Shown one piece after another: positions 11,636 to 22,191 of a stretch of 64,000 bases of DNA (position 1 is the first letter of the stretch; every line of letters begins with the position of its first letter). This DNA comes from Prosopocoilus inquinatus (Eukaryota > Arthropoda > Insecta > Coleoptera > Lucanidae). The stretch spans positions 25,389,806-25,453,805 of the forward strand of contig CM069875.1 in assembly GCA_036172665.1 (NCBI GenBank), written 5' to 3'. The notes beneath the pieces were generated by a model. That model was not told the origin of the DNA. It was given only the letters and a program-made list of their open reading frames with translations, and made no database searches. The position numbers and the translations under genes were made by a program.

Positions 11636-11917
11636 CATATTTTTTCTAATCTGTAGTGGTTTCCCAATGGAGTCTTAAGCCAAAGACTTGTCAGGACCTC
11701 AGGAACGGGAGTGTATTTTGGGTGTGTAAAGTGTTCCCGGCTTTCTTACTTCCAAACTTCCTTGCCATTGAAAGGGAAGCAGTGTCGAATTTTTTGCCCA
11801 ACACTGAAGGGTACCTGAAGTGAGTATCGACCACCCCCGAGAAATAACTCAAGCGCGGTGCAAACCCATGACCTTACGATTGCAAGGCCGGCTCCTGATC
11901 GGTTGGTCTGTTCAGGC
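11636..11917 (-). mobile_element. tRNA-derived SINE, copy 3
   Basis: This copy is full length and homologous to 5131-5414, in the same orientation. An A-rich tail is at the left (T-rich on plus) and the tRNA-like head, with a B-box-like GGGTTTGCACC, is at the right. A perfect GTTTACA duplication flanks it at 11629-11635 and 11918-11924. Confidence 0.75.
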
Positions 11918-11924
11918 GTTTACA

Positions 11925-12611
11925 ATCTTCTTTCTTATTGAATGAAAATATTAAGTACAACCACTCCTGCAACTACAACTATTAAGTATTTGAGAGAGTT
12001 TTAAAATTCTGATTAATTTTTTCAAATATTTACTGTTTGCATATCGGAATATTTATTTAAATCATGTAGGGTTTTAGAATATGCAGAGACTTTCACAAAG
12101 AAGAAGGGTTTCACTCAGGCAATAATCGTATCTATGCTGGAATAAAAATGATACAGTGTGCGTGGCACGTTTCCTTTGGTGAGCAAGCCCTATTCGTACA
12201 TTTCTTGTATTGCATTTTTCAAAAACATTTTTCGAAACCACTTTCACTGTATTAATTTGCGGTAAAAAATTTGACATTTTTGTTAACAAAGGGAAGAAAT
12301 TGTAGGTATATTCTAAGCTCGTTTTTCTTCTACCAGTTTGATTTAGATTTGTGTAAGTGTAATTTGTGTAAGTACGCGTGCTGGGAAAATATGCACGTAA
12401 CCTGCGTTTCTCATTGATTATGAAAAACATAGTATTTATTTTCATTGGTTAGGCCTCCAGTCTAGCGTGCTGAAATGTATTACCACAATTTGCTGCGTAA
12501 TTTCACGATAACTCTGTAATTTTAAAATCGTTAATTGCTGCACTTTCACGATCATGTAAAAACATGTGTTGAAGTTGCGTTTCTCAAACCATTCAAATTT
12601 TATTTTTTTTA
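11925..12611. other. Spacer, nothing recognised
   Basis: The 123-codon minus-strand frame here has no recognised domain and no clear composition difference, so it is not called. Confidence 0.35.
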
Positions 12612-13217
12612 TACAGGGTTGGCCGACAGTGCGTGGGCGGAAGATTGTGGCGTTACTATTGAAAATTTTTGAAATTTGCTACGCACTAACATACATATCG
12701 GTTAGATGCACAATCTGAAATTATTTAGACTTACACAGAGTGTTCCGTAAGAGGGTGACGACCCTAACATACGTTTTTTTTTTTAAATGGAACACCCTAT
12801 ATATTATTGCACTGTTAGATGTCTTATTATGAGTGGACGAAAATAATATAAGGTTTTTTGACCTAAAGTTTACCGTTTTCAAGACATTGACAATTTACCG
12901 GTAAAAATTGCAAAATTTGTTAGTATACAAATTAGGTATTTTTAAATATTTTGCTTTGAATTTTGGTGGATACATTATTTAATTATTAGAAAACAGAACG
13001 TGTGATCAATTCGATTTTTTTCCGGGTACTTTACACAGGGTGATGCGTAACGCAAATGACCATTTTTCTAAATAAAAATTAAATGGAACGGCCTATATAT
13101 GAACACATAGTTTAAAGCATCCCTTACTAAGGTTTCCAATAGTATAAGGCTTTTCACGTGTAGCTCTTAAATTTTGAACGTAGAAACTTTTTAAATGTAT
13201 ATCTTTAAAATCTCAAC

Positions 13218-14184
13218 TGTATTGTAACTGAATAAATAAAATTGGACTTTGTTTTGTTTCGAATGTGTAAATGTGGTAATAACTTTGTTAATAACCTTGA
13301 TAATAATTACAGTAGATGTATTTTAATGTTCGAACTAACATTTAGAACACACCGATTTTTTTTATAAATAAAATATTAAATTGAACTAAATTTAATTTCT
13401 TTATAATCATATCATTGTTCAATTGTTTTGCAATGTATTCATAGTAAGAAATATACAAAATACCACAAAAGCAATAACGTAAATCTTAATTAACAAAAGA
13501 AAAAACTAGATTTAACAAATATGCTCAAAATGTAATTCAATTTATTTTATACATTTTTAATTCGGCGATTAAAAAGTATATTAAAATGTATTAATAGTAC
13601 AGACTTAATACATACAAATACAATTTTAAATAATTCTGTTTCATTATCTCGACGTCCATAGGGGATTCACTAAGCCCATTTGTATTCTGTATAGCAAAAT
13701 TCGTCCGCATTTTATTGATTGAATAAACTATTTAGTTAAATCATATTATTGTCATTGTTGTAATACGATAGTACTTCATCATGCTTATATATTTTAATCG
13801 CTATTTCGAGGAACATTCATCAAAAATTGCAAGAAATAATTCTAAATCAGAAACAGAAGTTAAGAATCATCTCACAAAATACAAATCGATAATAAAACAT
13901 GACTAGAGTAATAACATACAAATGCATTTATCAAAAGATCGTTAGTTGTTTGAAAAATTTCTAGAAAATGTAGATTTTCACCACCATAATATTGTGAATT
14001 CTATTTGTTAGGAATTTCTTCATTCCTAGTAAACAGAAAGGAAAGTTTTTAATTGAAGAAGACAGGTTACTGGATTTTAAATGCTTATTAAAATACTGTA
14101 GAACATCCAACGTTTTACAAGTTGAAATACATAACAGTAGAAACACAAAAAAATTAATTTTGTTTATTAAATTAAAGTTATAAC
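13218..14184. other. Spacer between the inverted arms
   Basis: AT-rich sequence without recognisable coding potential. The frame at 13961-14146 starts from GTG and matches nothing I know. Confidence 0.35.
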
Positions 14185-14196
14185 TAAGATTTTAAA

Positions 14197-14720
14197 TAGA
14201 TAAAACAGCGACATACTACGATCGCTTTTTGACCTGACATTGCAGTAGGATAACAAATTGAAGCGGATTTACTACATAACAAGCTACCCCATGCAAGGCG
14301 GCCATGCTTGTTGTCAAAGCATAATGATAGTTTAAAAAAAATGTATCAAATCGTTTTTGATTGCAGTGAAAACCTCGAGCAGCCTTTGTGCAAAAAAAAC
14401 TATTTTCATTAGCATATCATTATGCTTTGATAGCAAGTATGGCCGCCTTGCATGGGGTAGCTTATTATGTAGCAAATCCGCTTCAATTTGTTATCCTACT
14501 GCAATGTCAGGTCAAGAAGCGATCATAGTATGTCACTGTTTGATTTATTCACCACTATTACATCGCATTTGCGAATAAATTGGTCAATGTCGTTTTTTGG
14601 TTTGCATTGGGAATTTCGAGCTCTGTCTCTGCTGACGAAGCCCCAAGCAAGGCTGAAACAACTGTACACAGGCTGCTCGAGGTTTTCACTGCAAACAAAA
14701 ACGATTTGGAACTAAATTTT
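14197..14720. mobile_element. Hammerhead-family retroelement insertion, 12-bp TSD
   Basis: The perfect direct repeat TAAGATTTTAAA flanks this unit at 14185-14196 and 14721-14732. Inside, module X (14202-14328, with CATTGCAGTAGGATA and CATGCAAGGCGGCCATGCTT) is followed by part of module Y. An inverted X (about 14415-14542) and an inverted Y (about 14543-14712) come next. The same modules occur at 16606, 31011 and 41674. It inserted at the inner end of the right arm of the 2.7 kb element. It has no coding capacity. Confidence 0.75.
14626..14672 (+). ncRNA. Degenerate type-I hammerhead ribozyme motif
   Basis: The core CTGACGA (14632-14638) is followed by stem II AGCC...GGCT and GAAA (14655-14658). 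Stem III is A-C, loop AACT, G-T, and the candidate cleavage base is A14666. Stem I (TCTCTG with CACAGG) has one mismatch. It is a diverged relative of the better-preserved motif at 31742-31788 and is probably inactive or weak. Confidence 0.5.
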
Positions 14721-15323
14721 TAAGATTTTAAAGTTATAAATTTAAAAAATTTCTACGTTCAAAGTTTAAGAGCTACACGTAAAAAGACTTATACTGTTGG
14801 AAACCTTAGTAAGGGATGCTTTAAACTCTGTGTTCATATACAGGGCGTTCTATTTAATTTTTTTTAGAAAAATGGTCACTTGTGTTACGCATCACCCTGT
14901 GTAAAGTACCCGAAAAAAATTCGAGTTGATCACACATTTCTGTTTTCTAATAATTAAATAATGTATCCACCAAAATTCAAATCAAAATATTTAAAAATAA
15001 CTAATTTATATAGTAACAAATTTTGCCATTTTTTACCGGTAAATTGTCAATATCTGGAAAACGATAAATTTTAGGTCAATAAAACCTTATATTATTTTCG
15101 TCCACTCATAATAAGACATCTAATAGTGTAATAATATATAGGTGTTCCATTTAAGAAAATATATGTTAGGGTCGTCATATTCTTACGGAACACTCTGTTA
15201 TAAGTCTAAATAATTTTAGATTGTGCATCTAACCGATATGTATGTTATTGCGCACACAGATTTCAAAAATTTTCAAAATTAACGCCATAATCTTCCGCCC
15301 ACGCACTGTTGGCCCAGTCTGTA

Positions 15324-15729
15324 TATTATTCACAAATTAAAAAAACCAAACAAAATCTGTGCAATATTTTATTTATAAAAATGTCCACCATGATAACTTC
15401 ATAATAAATAAGTTCACATTTTTAAATAATATGTATCATAACATGTATTATAACAGTATACTGTAAAATTTGACAACGTAATTTACATCTGAGCACAAGT
15501 TTCTTCAAAATAGGGAAGATCACCCACCAATTATCTAGTTCATTACACGTCACTGTCTCTACAGGGTTGATAAACACTCGTTCTTGAAGTTACGTATTCC
15601 TGGTTACGCATTGCTGGTTCTAAACCGTTTCAGTAAAAGTAAGTCAAAACTGAAATGACTATGCTTCACTAAGAACAATAAATAGTCGATAAGGTTTCTT
15701 CTCTATAGTTTCTTTCGGTTGATATTTTA
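15324..15729 (-). other. 3' flank of the allatostatin paralogue
   Basis: This stretch lies downstream (minus strand) of the stop at 15730. AATAAA on the minus strand near 15368 could be a polyadenylation signal, but nothing confirms it. Confidence 0.3.
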
Positions 15730-15975
15730 TTACTTTCCGAAGCAAGTGATGGCGTTGAAGTGACATCTTATGGTCGTCATCATCGGCTTTTTCACTTGCA
15801 CGCCTCTGCGCATCACGACTGGACCATCTGGGTATCCTATAAGTCTCCTCAAGAGCTCAGAATCTCCACCAGGATACTGATCCCAATCATCAGATTTTGC
15901 TCTGGCGCTTTCAAAATCCATCGGGTAGTCTAAGGACGCGGGATACTGTTCTTCAATCTCTTGCTCTTCCATGTC
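15730..15975 (-). CDS. AstCC: Allatostatin double C-like precursor, last coding exon
   Basis: This exon encodes 81 residues and a TAA stop. The C-terminus is KK, then PMMTTIRCHFNAITCF, then GK. CHFNAITC has the two cysteines six residues apart and the F-N-A-[IV]-T-C-F core of the allatostatin double C branch of the PISCF family. Gly-Lys after the last Phe would allow C-terminal amidation, which is more usual for the triple-C branch, so that alternative stays open. The spacer is acidic (EEQEIEEQYPASLDYP) and is followed by a basic LLRRLIGYPDGPVVMRR stretch. The exon opens at a good acceptor (TCGTCTCTTCAG) in phase 0, as in the allatostatin C exon 7.2 kb away. That is consistent with the known local duplication of these genes in arthropods. 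The likely upstream exon is at 26676-26780. Confidence 0.88.
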   Translation of the reverse strand, partial: DMEEQEIEEQYPASLDYPMDFESARAKSDDWDQYPGGDSELLRRLIGYPDGPVVMRRGVQVKKPMMTTIRCHFNAITCFGK

Positions 15976-16592
15976 CTGAAGAGACGATGAAATTAGGATT
16001 TTCACAAAACAGTTTCACACATAAAAATTTAACACACTAGTTTAACGAGACGCACAGATTATAATATTTGATAGTATTTAGATGTGTAAGTTGTAATTAA
16101 ATAGATATCTACACATGTTAATCATTATGATCGGCGCGCGTAACATCTGGATAGGCTCAGGACTGTAAACCCCACAAGCTTCCCGCGCACTGCGTATAAC
16201 GTATGAAAACGATTAAAAGGGGAGCTAGGATAGATCAAATTAAAGGATTTTTCTTAATAAACTTTTGATAAAACATTAGTAACTCAAAATTACAGAAAGT
16301 TAAAGTGAAATTAACTAACAAGCAATCGTTACTAGCCGTTATATTTTATATTTTAAATAAAAAAAATTGGGGTATGTATTTAAGGGTCAGTTGTACAATG
16401 CTTTAGATGAAACAATTATTTAAGAGAATAGAGACATGAAAGTTGTGACTATTTAGTTTTTCCTTGTAATGTCTAAAAACAGCTGTTCATATTGCAGAGA
16501 ACCGCGACTTAATTAAAATAAAAGTAGAAAATATATTGACTTTGATATTTACTGATTGGTGGTTTTCATTAATTCAGAGTTTATTTATTTAA
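15976..16592 (-). other. 3' end of the long paralogue intron
   Basis: Intronic sequence next to the acceptor. A short fragment near 16563 resembles the MITE at 7750. Nothing else is recognised. Confidence 0.4.
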
Positions 16593-16605
16593 TAATAAAA
16601 TTATA

Positions 16606-16747
16606 TAAAAATTTTCATTATGCTTTGACAGCAAGCATGGCCGCCTTGCATGGGGGACTCATTAGGAGCAAATCCCGCTTCAATTTGTCTATCCTACTGC
16701 AATGTTAGGTCAAAAAGCGATAGTAAGATGTCGCTATTTTATATATT
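16606..16747 (-). mobile_element. Short hammerhead-family insertion, X module only
   Basis: This is a single inverted X module (TGACAGCAAGCATGGCCGCC, CTATCCTACTGCAATG), nearly identical to the X copies at 31 kb. The direct repeat TAATAAAATTATA flanks it at 16593-16605 and 16748-16760. The flanks are low-complexity AT, so the repeat carries less weight than at the other two sites, but its position exactly at the element edges supports a 13-bp duplication. This copy lacks the ribozyme region. Confidence 0.7.
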
Positions 16748-16760
16748 TAATAAAATTATA

Positions 16761-18369
16761 ATTTATAAATTAAATTTTATTAATTGAGAAAAATATTTGC
16801 AAGAAATTTAATGTGCTGTAATTTTTTTCCTACGTATTGGGTTTTGATCAAATGTGTTTTATTTCGATCTCCCGTAGCTCAGCTTTAAATCTCCGTAAGC
16901 TAGAATACCCAGTATATTAAAAAGTTTTATGAAAGTAATATTTTTCTCTTGTATTTACTTTTTCTGGTTAAATTCAAATTTTTTTCTTAATTTCATGTTC
17001 TTCTTTTATCGGTTGGTTTCTTTTCTAAAAATTAATCAAAGTTACGTAAGCTATTTGTGAAATATTATTTTTTATAACCGTTAATCTGAACGTATTTGAT
17101 TTCTGCATTAAAAATCAGATTTAAAATTATATTAAATATATATATGTTCTTTTTTTAATTTCGTGCTGAAAGCAAATAATTTAAATTCGTATTAAAAAGT
17201 ATCGAAACGCGAATCGCAGATCATATCCGTCTCCCACAAGTTTTCAATTTGAGAGAGCTTTCGCGCATAATAATTTATTTCCAAAGATACGAACCGCAAT
17301 TATCGTCGGCGATTTTCCAGCGAACGGAGATTGCTTTTCCGATCGGCAAACGAAAGTTGCAGGAAACTCGTAGATCTGTGTCGACGAGATTTTAATTTTT
17401 CGAGTTCCATAATTAAGTTTTCTAAAACTTCACGCAGCGCTAGTTCAAAACTACTTCGCTCGCTTCCTTATTCGATATGTTTGATGAGCATCAGAAATTT
17501 TGTTTACAAAGAGAAAATATTTAGATTACTTTTCAATTTTTTTTTAGATTTCTACAATGTTATAAATATTTGACGATTTGTTCTGCATAGAAAGCCTCTT
17601 GTGTTAAGTGCAAAGGGGGTTGCCAAATTTCAAATTCAATTTAGGTCAAAGCTCTCTTTGTATTCGTTGCGTACAAAAAGATATTTTAAAAGTCAAATGC
17701 TTTATTTGCACTTTGATTTAAATCGTGTCACATCGAAGCATTCCATTTCAGTTATATTTGCGTGTTTACTACACCCCATGTTTACATCAGCGTCGTCTCC
17801 TCTTTACACACAGGAGTAACCTATTTAACCGTGCTTCATTCAGCTTTGGGAAAGCTTTCAAGCAATGTTACAACTTTCACCGCTTGGAATGTAGATTGGC
17901 AGTACTCTTTCCATAGCAAATATTAATTAATTCAGCAGCTCTAAAGTGTTAATATTCTGATACCTACCAAATTTTTAATGTGAAGTATGAAAAGATCAGC
18001 TGGTAAAATTAGAATGACCCGTTCGTTAAGTTGTGGTGGGTTGAGATAAATTTAGAAAATGTAACTTATAATCAATAATTACACATAGGTTAATTCTGTT
18101 AAATAAAATCTGTTGTTTAATGTAAGCTCGTTGTTTCATACTACTTTTATCAAAACATCTTTGGCCCCTTTGGGCAAAACTTATTAAAATATAACAGGAT
18201 ATTAAATAAATAAAAATTCCAAATTCCTTCAATTACTTTTAAAATCAAAATTCTAAACCCCCTAAACTTCAGTGTTCATTAAACATTCTTAATAAATGAA
18301 GGAATTCATTTGAACAAAACATCGAGTCCTTTTAATCGAGAGGCCATTTTGATATTCTACAGAATTTCA
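16761..18369. other. Intronic DNA with a GC-richer island near 17.2-17.5 kb
   Basis: No exon or repeat is recognised. Around 17200-17480 the base composition and complexity rise (for example GCGAATCGCAGATC, ATCGTCGGCGATTTTCC), with no open frame that looks real. An intronic regulatory element is possible but only a guess. Confidence 0.3.
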
Positions 18370-18370
18370 C

Positions 18371-19380
18371 TATAGTTTGGACCAAATAAGGTTGAGTGTG
18401 ACTCATAACTATGCTTAGGATAATTATGCATTAAAAGCTTCGAAATATGCCTGCAAATATGTACCAAAATTATCAAAAATATGCACTTAAATATGCACTA
18501 AAAATTAACCTTTACAGAATAAATACCGCACGAATCGAAATTCGGCTTTCGCCACCGTATGGTCGCAAAGGAAAAAGCCGACGGCGACGTCAGATTTGCG
18601 ATTAACCGGCATGGTGAAGAAGTAACCTACCTCTAAACGCAAAAACACAAACTTTTTGACCTTTAAGAAAAATTAGGGGCCTTTTTTTGAGGGCGGCTCG
18701 GAACGAAACTCGGACGTAGGCGTAGGGCGTAGGTATATTTATGATTCCAAATTATATAGTTTTCTTCTGATGTTTCTCGTGGAGGAGATAAGTTGAGTGC
18801 TGCAAAAAATTCAATCTAAATTGTTCGCGTCATTTAGGAATTGACTTGTAGAAGAATTCGTAGTACTTAGACTGAAGACACAAACATGAAAGGTCCTAAC
18901 ACCCAGTGAAAAGATTGCAAAGACTGTACCTATACCCTGGTAATCCTCTTACTATGTCCAAGTATTCTGATTTTAGAACACTGGTTGTCCCAATTGTCAG
19001 CTATAAAGTGTTAGTTTGCACTTGGCAACAAGAAATAAAGGCAAATTTGCAATTAATACAAAAGAAATGCAGGAAATTATGCATTAATGCCCTAAAGAAT
19101 TAAAATATGCGTTTACTTATAAAAATGGTCAAAATATGTATTAGCATATGCAAATATGTAAATGCATAATTATCTTAAGCCTCCTCATAACAATTCAGTA
19201 AAAGCTTTGCCTACTGATTGTATTCTATTTCATACATGCGCACTAACTTTATTGTGCATTAAAAAAAGAAAGAAATCTATTACAATCTGTATGAGTTATT
19301 GAAGATATACGGTTTCTAAGGGTTGATTCTTACCTTAAAGCACGACGACTCATACCCAACCTTATTTGGTCCAAACTATA
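18371..19380. mobile_element. Outer inverted-repeat element, TA-flanked
   Basis: TATAGTTTGGACCAAATAAG plus about 15 further matching bases at 18371-18407 is repeated inverted at 19346-19380. TA at the edges suggests a TA target site. A younger hAT-like element (18410-19183) sits inside it, so only the two ends of the older element remain. Confidence 0.65.
18410..19183. mobile_element. hAT-like element, 774 bp, perfect 8-bp TSD
   Basis: CTCATAAC occurs immediately outside both ends (18402-18409 and 19184-19191). The terminal repeats contain GCTTARGATAATTATGCATT. The sub-terminal regions are full of AATATGCA-like motifs in both orientations, as expected of transposase-binding repeats. The centre (about 18520-18770) is GC-richer and unrecognised. 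The frame 18906-19103 has a weak RT-like look (see rejected items). No transposase is present. Confidence 0.75.
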
Positions 19381-20429
19381 TCAACGATTAGCATTGAACC
19401 ATGCGCAATGGAAGAGATTGAACATAACACCCAGTTATTAACCTTGATAAGGATAAGCAACTTAAGTTACTTTAGTAACCGAGATTTATTAAGATAAAAA
19501 AGGAATCCAAAGAGAGGGCACCACTAATCGAATAAAATTGAATAAAATTGAATAAAATTGAATTGAAAAATTGAATAAAATTGTGGAAAGAGTCGGAGAT
19601 TTAATGTGCTGAGAAGAAAATTCTAAAATGTTAAATATTAGGTATTTATTATACAAGTGTCTTATAAGGCAAAATAAGACACGAAGGGAATGTTTAACCA
19701 TGAGAGGGCTGATTTTTCTTGAGTGACTTCTTTGCTGTTAAGGCACGAGTGCAATACATAGCTTTGTCCAACACCTGTTTATGATGCAGTCATATTAACG
19801 CGGATATTACCATTCCAAATTAGCGCCAATTAATTAAAAGTAGAAAGGGGGGCGGGGGTAGTAATGCATTTTAACAACAACGTAAAATGAATTAATTGGG
19901 TGTGTAGTAACAGTGCTCCATCGAAGCTATAAAATGTAAGTATTCTCAAATTTGTTTTTTCTCTTTAAATCAATTAAAATTTTACTTTTTTTATTGATTA
20001 ACGTTTTAATTTATCTTTTATTACGTTAATTTTAAGTCGTAGTTGTTGTGTCTAATATCCTACGTAAGAACCCCGACCCCGGCAGCAGTTTGGACACGTT
20101 ACTACCCTAAGGGATAACACTGATTTTGAATAACAGTTTAATTATGGATTCATAATTCCATTGTGTTTTATAGACCTCATAATATATTCAAAATCGGTAT
20201 TATTATGACTTCATAATAAACAGGAGTTGGATAAAACCTTTTTCTTGAATGATTAGGGTCTTGGTGTAAACATTTTTGACTTTTCGCGATGCGTTCCTTC
20301 AGCGGAGTACAGTCTTTATAGCCAAATCCTTCTGTGAAGGAAAACAGCTGCTGAAAAGGTCCTCTGCTCCTGATTCCTTAACCCACCAAGGCAAGGAATA
20401 TTTTTTTGTTTCAGTTTTGTTTCCCTTAT
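19381..20429. other. Intronic DNA with a small AATAAAATTG repeat
   Basis: Tandem AATAAAATTG units lie at about 19530-19582. Otherwise no feature is supported. Confidence 0.4.
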
Positions 20430-21271
20430 GTTGTAAATCAATGAAAATTGGTCCGTTAATGTATTTTAGAACGTGCTGCAGTTTGCACAGTCTCGGAGCC
20501 TAAGTGAGAACCCTTCCGGAATTTGCATTAAAGTCACCTTGTGATGCCCTTCATATTAAAAGGAGGATCAGCAACCTTTAAAATTCCAGCAGAAAATATT
20601 CCCCTTTCGCTCATTCCCAACCATATTAAGTTCTTTTTTATAAAAATTGCAGCCAAAATAAGAAGCGATTAACAACAGGGAAATCTTTATTATTACCCCT
20701 GATCCATTTCTTACAAGTTAAGTAAATTTCTTTTGTTCAGAAATAATTCACTGTGTTTTCTGGTTGTCTTGCAAATTATTTTGAATTCTGTTTTAGCCTC
20801 ACCTAAAGCACAGTGCATCTTTCCCATGACAATACTTTTAATGGAAATTGTAAATGAGCTAGAGTGCCTTAATACGGGGTGATTCAAAATCGGTGTCCGA
20901 ACCGTGAAGTGCAGACAGTACCTACTCGAAAAAGCAAAACAAAAAAAAAGCTGTAGACATAGGGAGTCAATAAAAGTTGATCCGTTAATGTATCGAATGT
21001 ATTCTTTGCACAGTTTCAAAATATGGAAATAGCTTTAGAGTGGCCATGTAATTAAAACGGAGTTCGGAAACCCTTAAAATTCCAGCATTAAATATGTATT
21101 ACTTTTTTAGAGAAACGGCAACCACGATAAGAAGAGATTAACATCAAGGGAAATCTTTCTTCTCTCTCCCTACCCTTTCTCAAAAGACCAAGTTAAGTAA
21201 TTTCTTTCGTTCAAACAAATTGTATCTACTGTGTTTTCTTGTTGTCTTATAACTTAATTTTATATCACTTA

Positions 21272-21399
21272 TGCCCGATTTCTCCACATCCTGATAAATT
21301 TATCTGCCAGGTAATATCATCGGAAACTATTATCGATACAATAGTTTCCAAGGATAATACCTGGCAGATAAATTTATCAGGAGGTAAAGATATTGGGCA
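21272..21399. mobile_element. Harbinger-like palindromic MITE, 128 bp
   Basis: Almost the whole element is one inverted repeat: TGCCCGATTTCTCC and CCTGATAAATTTATCTGCCA at the left are mirrored at the right. A TTA duplication lies at 21269-21271 and 21400-21402. It is inserted in unit 2 of the tandem array. A second copy of the family is at 54541. Confidence 0.8.
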
Positions 21400-21674
21400 T
21401 TAATGAGTTTACAAGCAAAATGTATTTTCTTCGTGACATGGAATTGTACTTTTGATGGAAATTGTAGGTTTACATAAATTAGTGTGCCTTAATTCAAAAT
21501 ATGTGTCCGAACCGTTAACGACAAGTAATACTTGAAAAAGTGAAGCATTTATGTTTATCTGTATACATAGGGAGTCAATCAAAGTTTCCCGTTAATTTAT
21601 CTTAGAACGTATTCCTGTGAGTTTAAGGTATTTTGAAAAGTTCTAAAGCCTGGAAGAATCATCTTTCGAAATTA

Positions 21675-21860
21675 GGCTCAATTCTCACACGGCAACGCGT
21701 CGCGTCGCGCCATTTTGCTGCCTCGAAAAGCTGTCATGGTTTTAAATGAAGCAATTCTCAGTCGACAGTATTTTATGTCAAAAAATTACATGTAAAAGCA
21801 TGGGAACCAAAATGACGCAAGGCGACGCACTGCGGCGCACTGTCGTGTGAGAATTGAGCC
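21675..21860. mobile_element. Harbinger-like MITE, 186 bp, TTA duplication
   Basis: The termini GGCTCAATTCTCACAC form a perfect 16-bp inverted repeat, followed by a CG-rich sub-terminal stretch (GCGTCGCGTCGCGCC against the complement of GGCGACGCACTGCGGCGC). TTA is duplicated at 21672-21674 and 21861-21863. It sits in unit 3 of the tandem array and belongs to a different family from the MITE at 21272. Confidence 0.85.
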
Positions 21861-22191
21861 TTAGCATTAAAGAGGCTCTGTAATTAAAACGGTGTTCTGA
21901 AACTCTTAAAATTCTAGCATGAAATATTACTTTTTTATTAATTGTTAAGCATATTGAATTTTATTTATAAAAATAGCGACCAAGGGATTAACAGAGAAAA
22001 TCTTTATTCTTGGTCATCCTAAAAAAAATTACTTCTATTTTATCTTAACGTAATGCGTTAGCTCATGGTATTTTCCCCATGACAAAACCTTTGATGGAAA
22101 TTGTGCTTTTATATAAATTAGTGTGGGCTTAATGTACAAGATAGTTAGCTTTTCATTATCCAAGATTCAACTTTTGTATTGTGATTATTAC

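Larger units (their letters stand above)
12614..15321. mobile_element. 2.7 kb element with roughly 600-bp inverted arms
   Basis: The left arm, 12614 to about 13217, and the right arm, about 14733-15321, are inverted copies over their full length. Shared blocks include GCGTGGGCGGAAGATT, ACCGATATGTATGTTA (complement), CGTCCACTCATAATAAGACA and TTTACCGGTAAATTGTCAAT. The outermost bases are CAGGGTTGGCC and the complement of CAGACTGGGCC, with TA outside each end (12612-12613, 15322-15323). Each arm contains two related sub-units that begin ACACAGRGTGWTSCGTAA and end near AAATGGAACRSCCTATAT, about 300 bp apart. No transposase frame is present, so this is a non-autonomous inverted-repeat element. Confidence 0.75.
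20430..22140. repeat. Tandem array of three units of about 470-530 bp
   Basis: Three diverged copies follow head to tail. Anchor 1, GTCCGTTAATGTATTTTAGA-like, is at 20457, 20982 and about 21585. Anchor 2, CATGACAATACTTTTAATGG-like, is at 20825, 21436 and 22078. Other shared blocks are AGGGAAATCTTTATT, TAAAATTCCAGCA and GTGTTTTCTTGTTGTCTT. Units 2 and 3 begin with ATTCAAAATnnGTGTCCGAA, resembling the terminal repeat of the MITEs at 54.8 and 59.0 kb. Each of units 2 and 3 is interrupted by a different Harbinger-like MITE. No coding potential is supported. Confidence 0.75.

Noticed and set aside
18906..19103. Frame resembling a LINE C-terminal region (FRTLVVPIVSYKVLV, LQLIQKKCRKLC)
   Set aside because: The pattern is suggestive, but it is short and isolated inside a hAT-like element, so I did not call it a LINE fragment.
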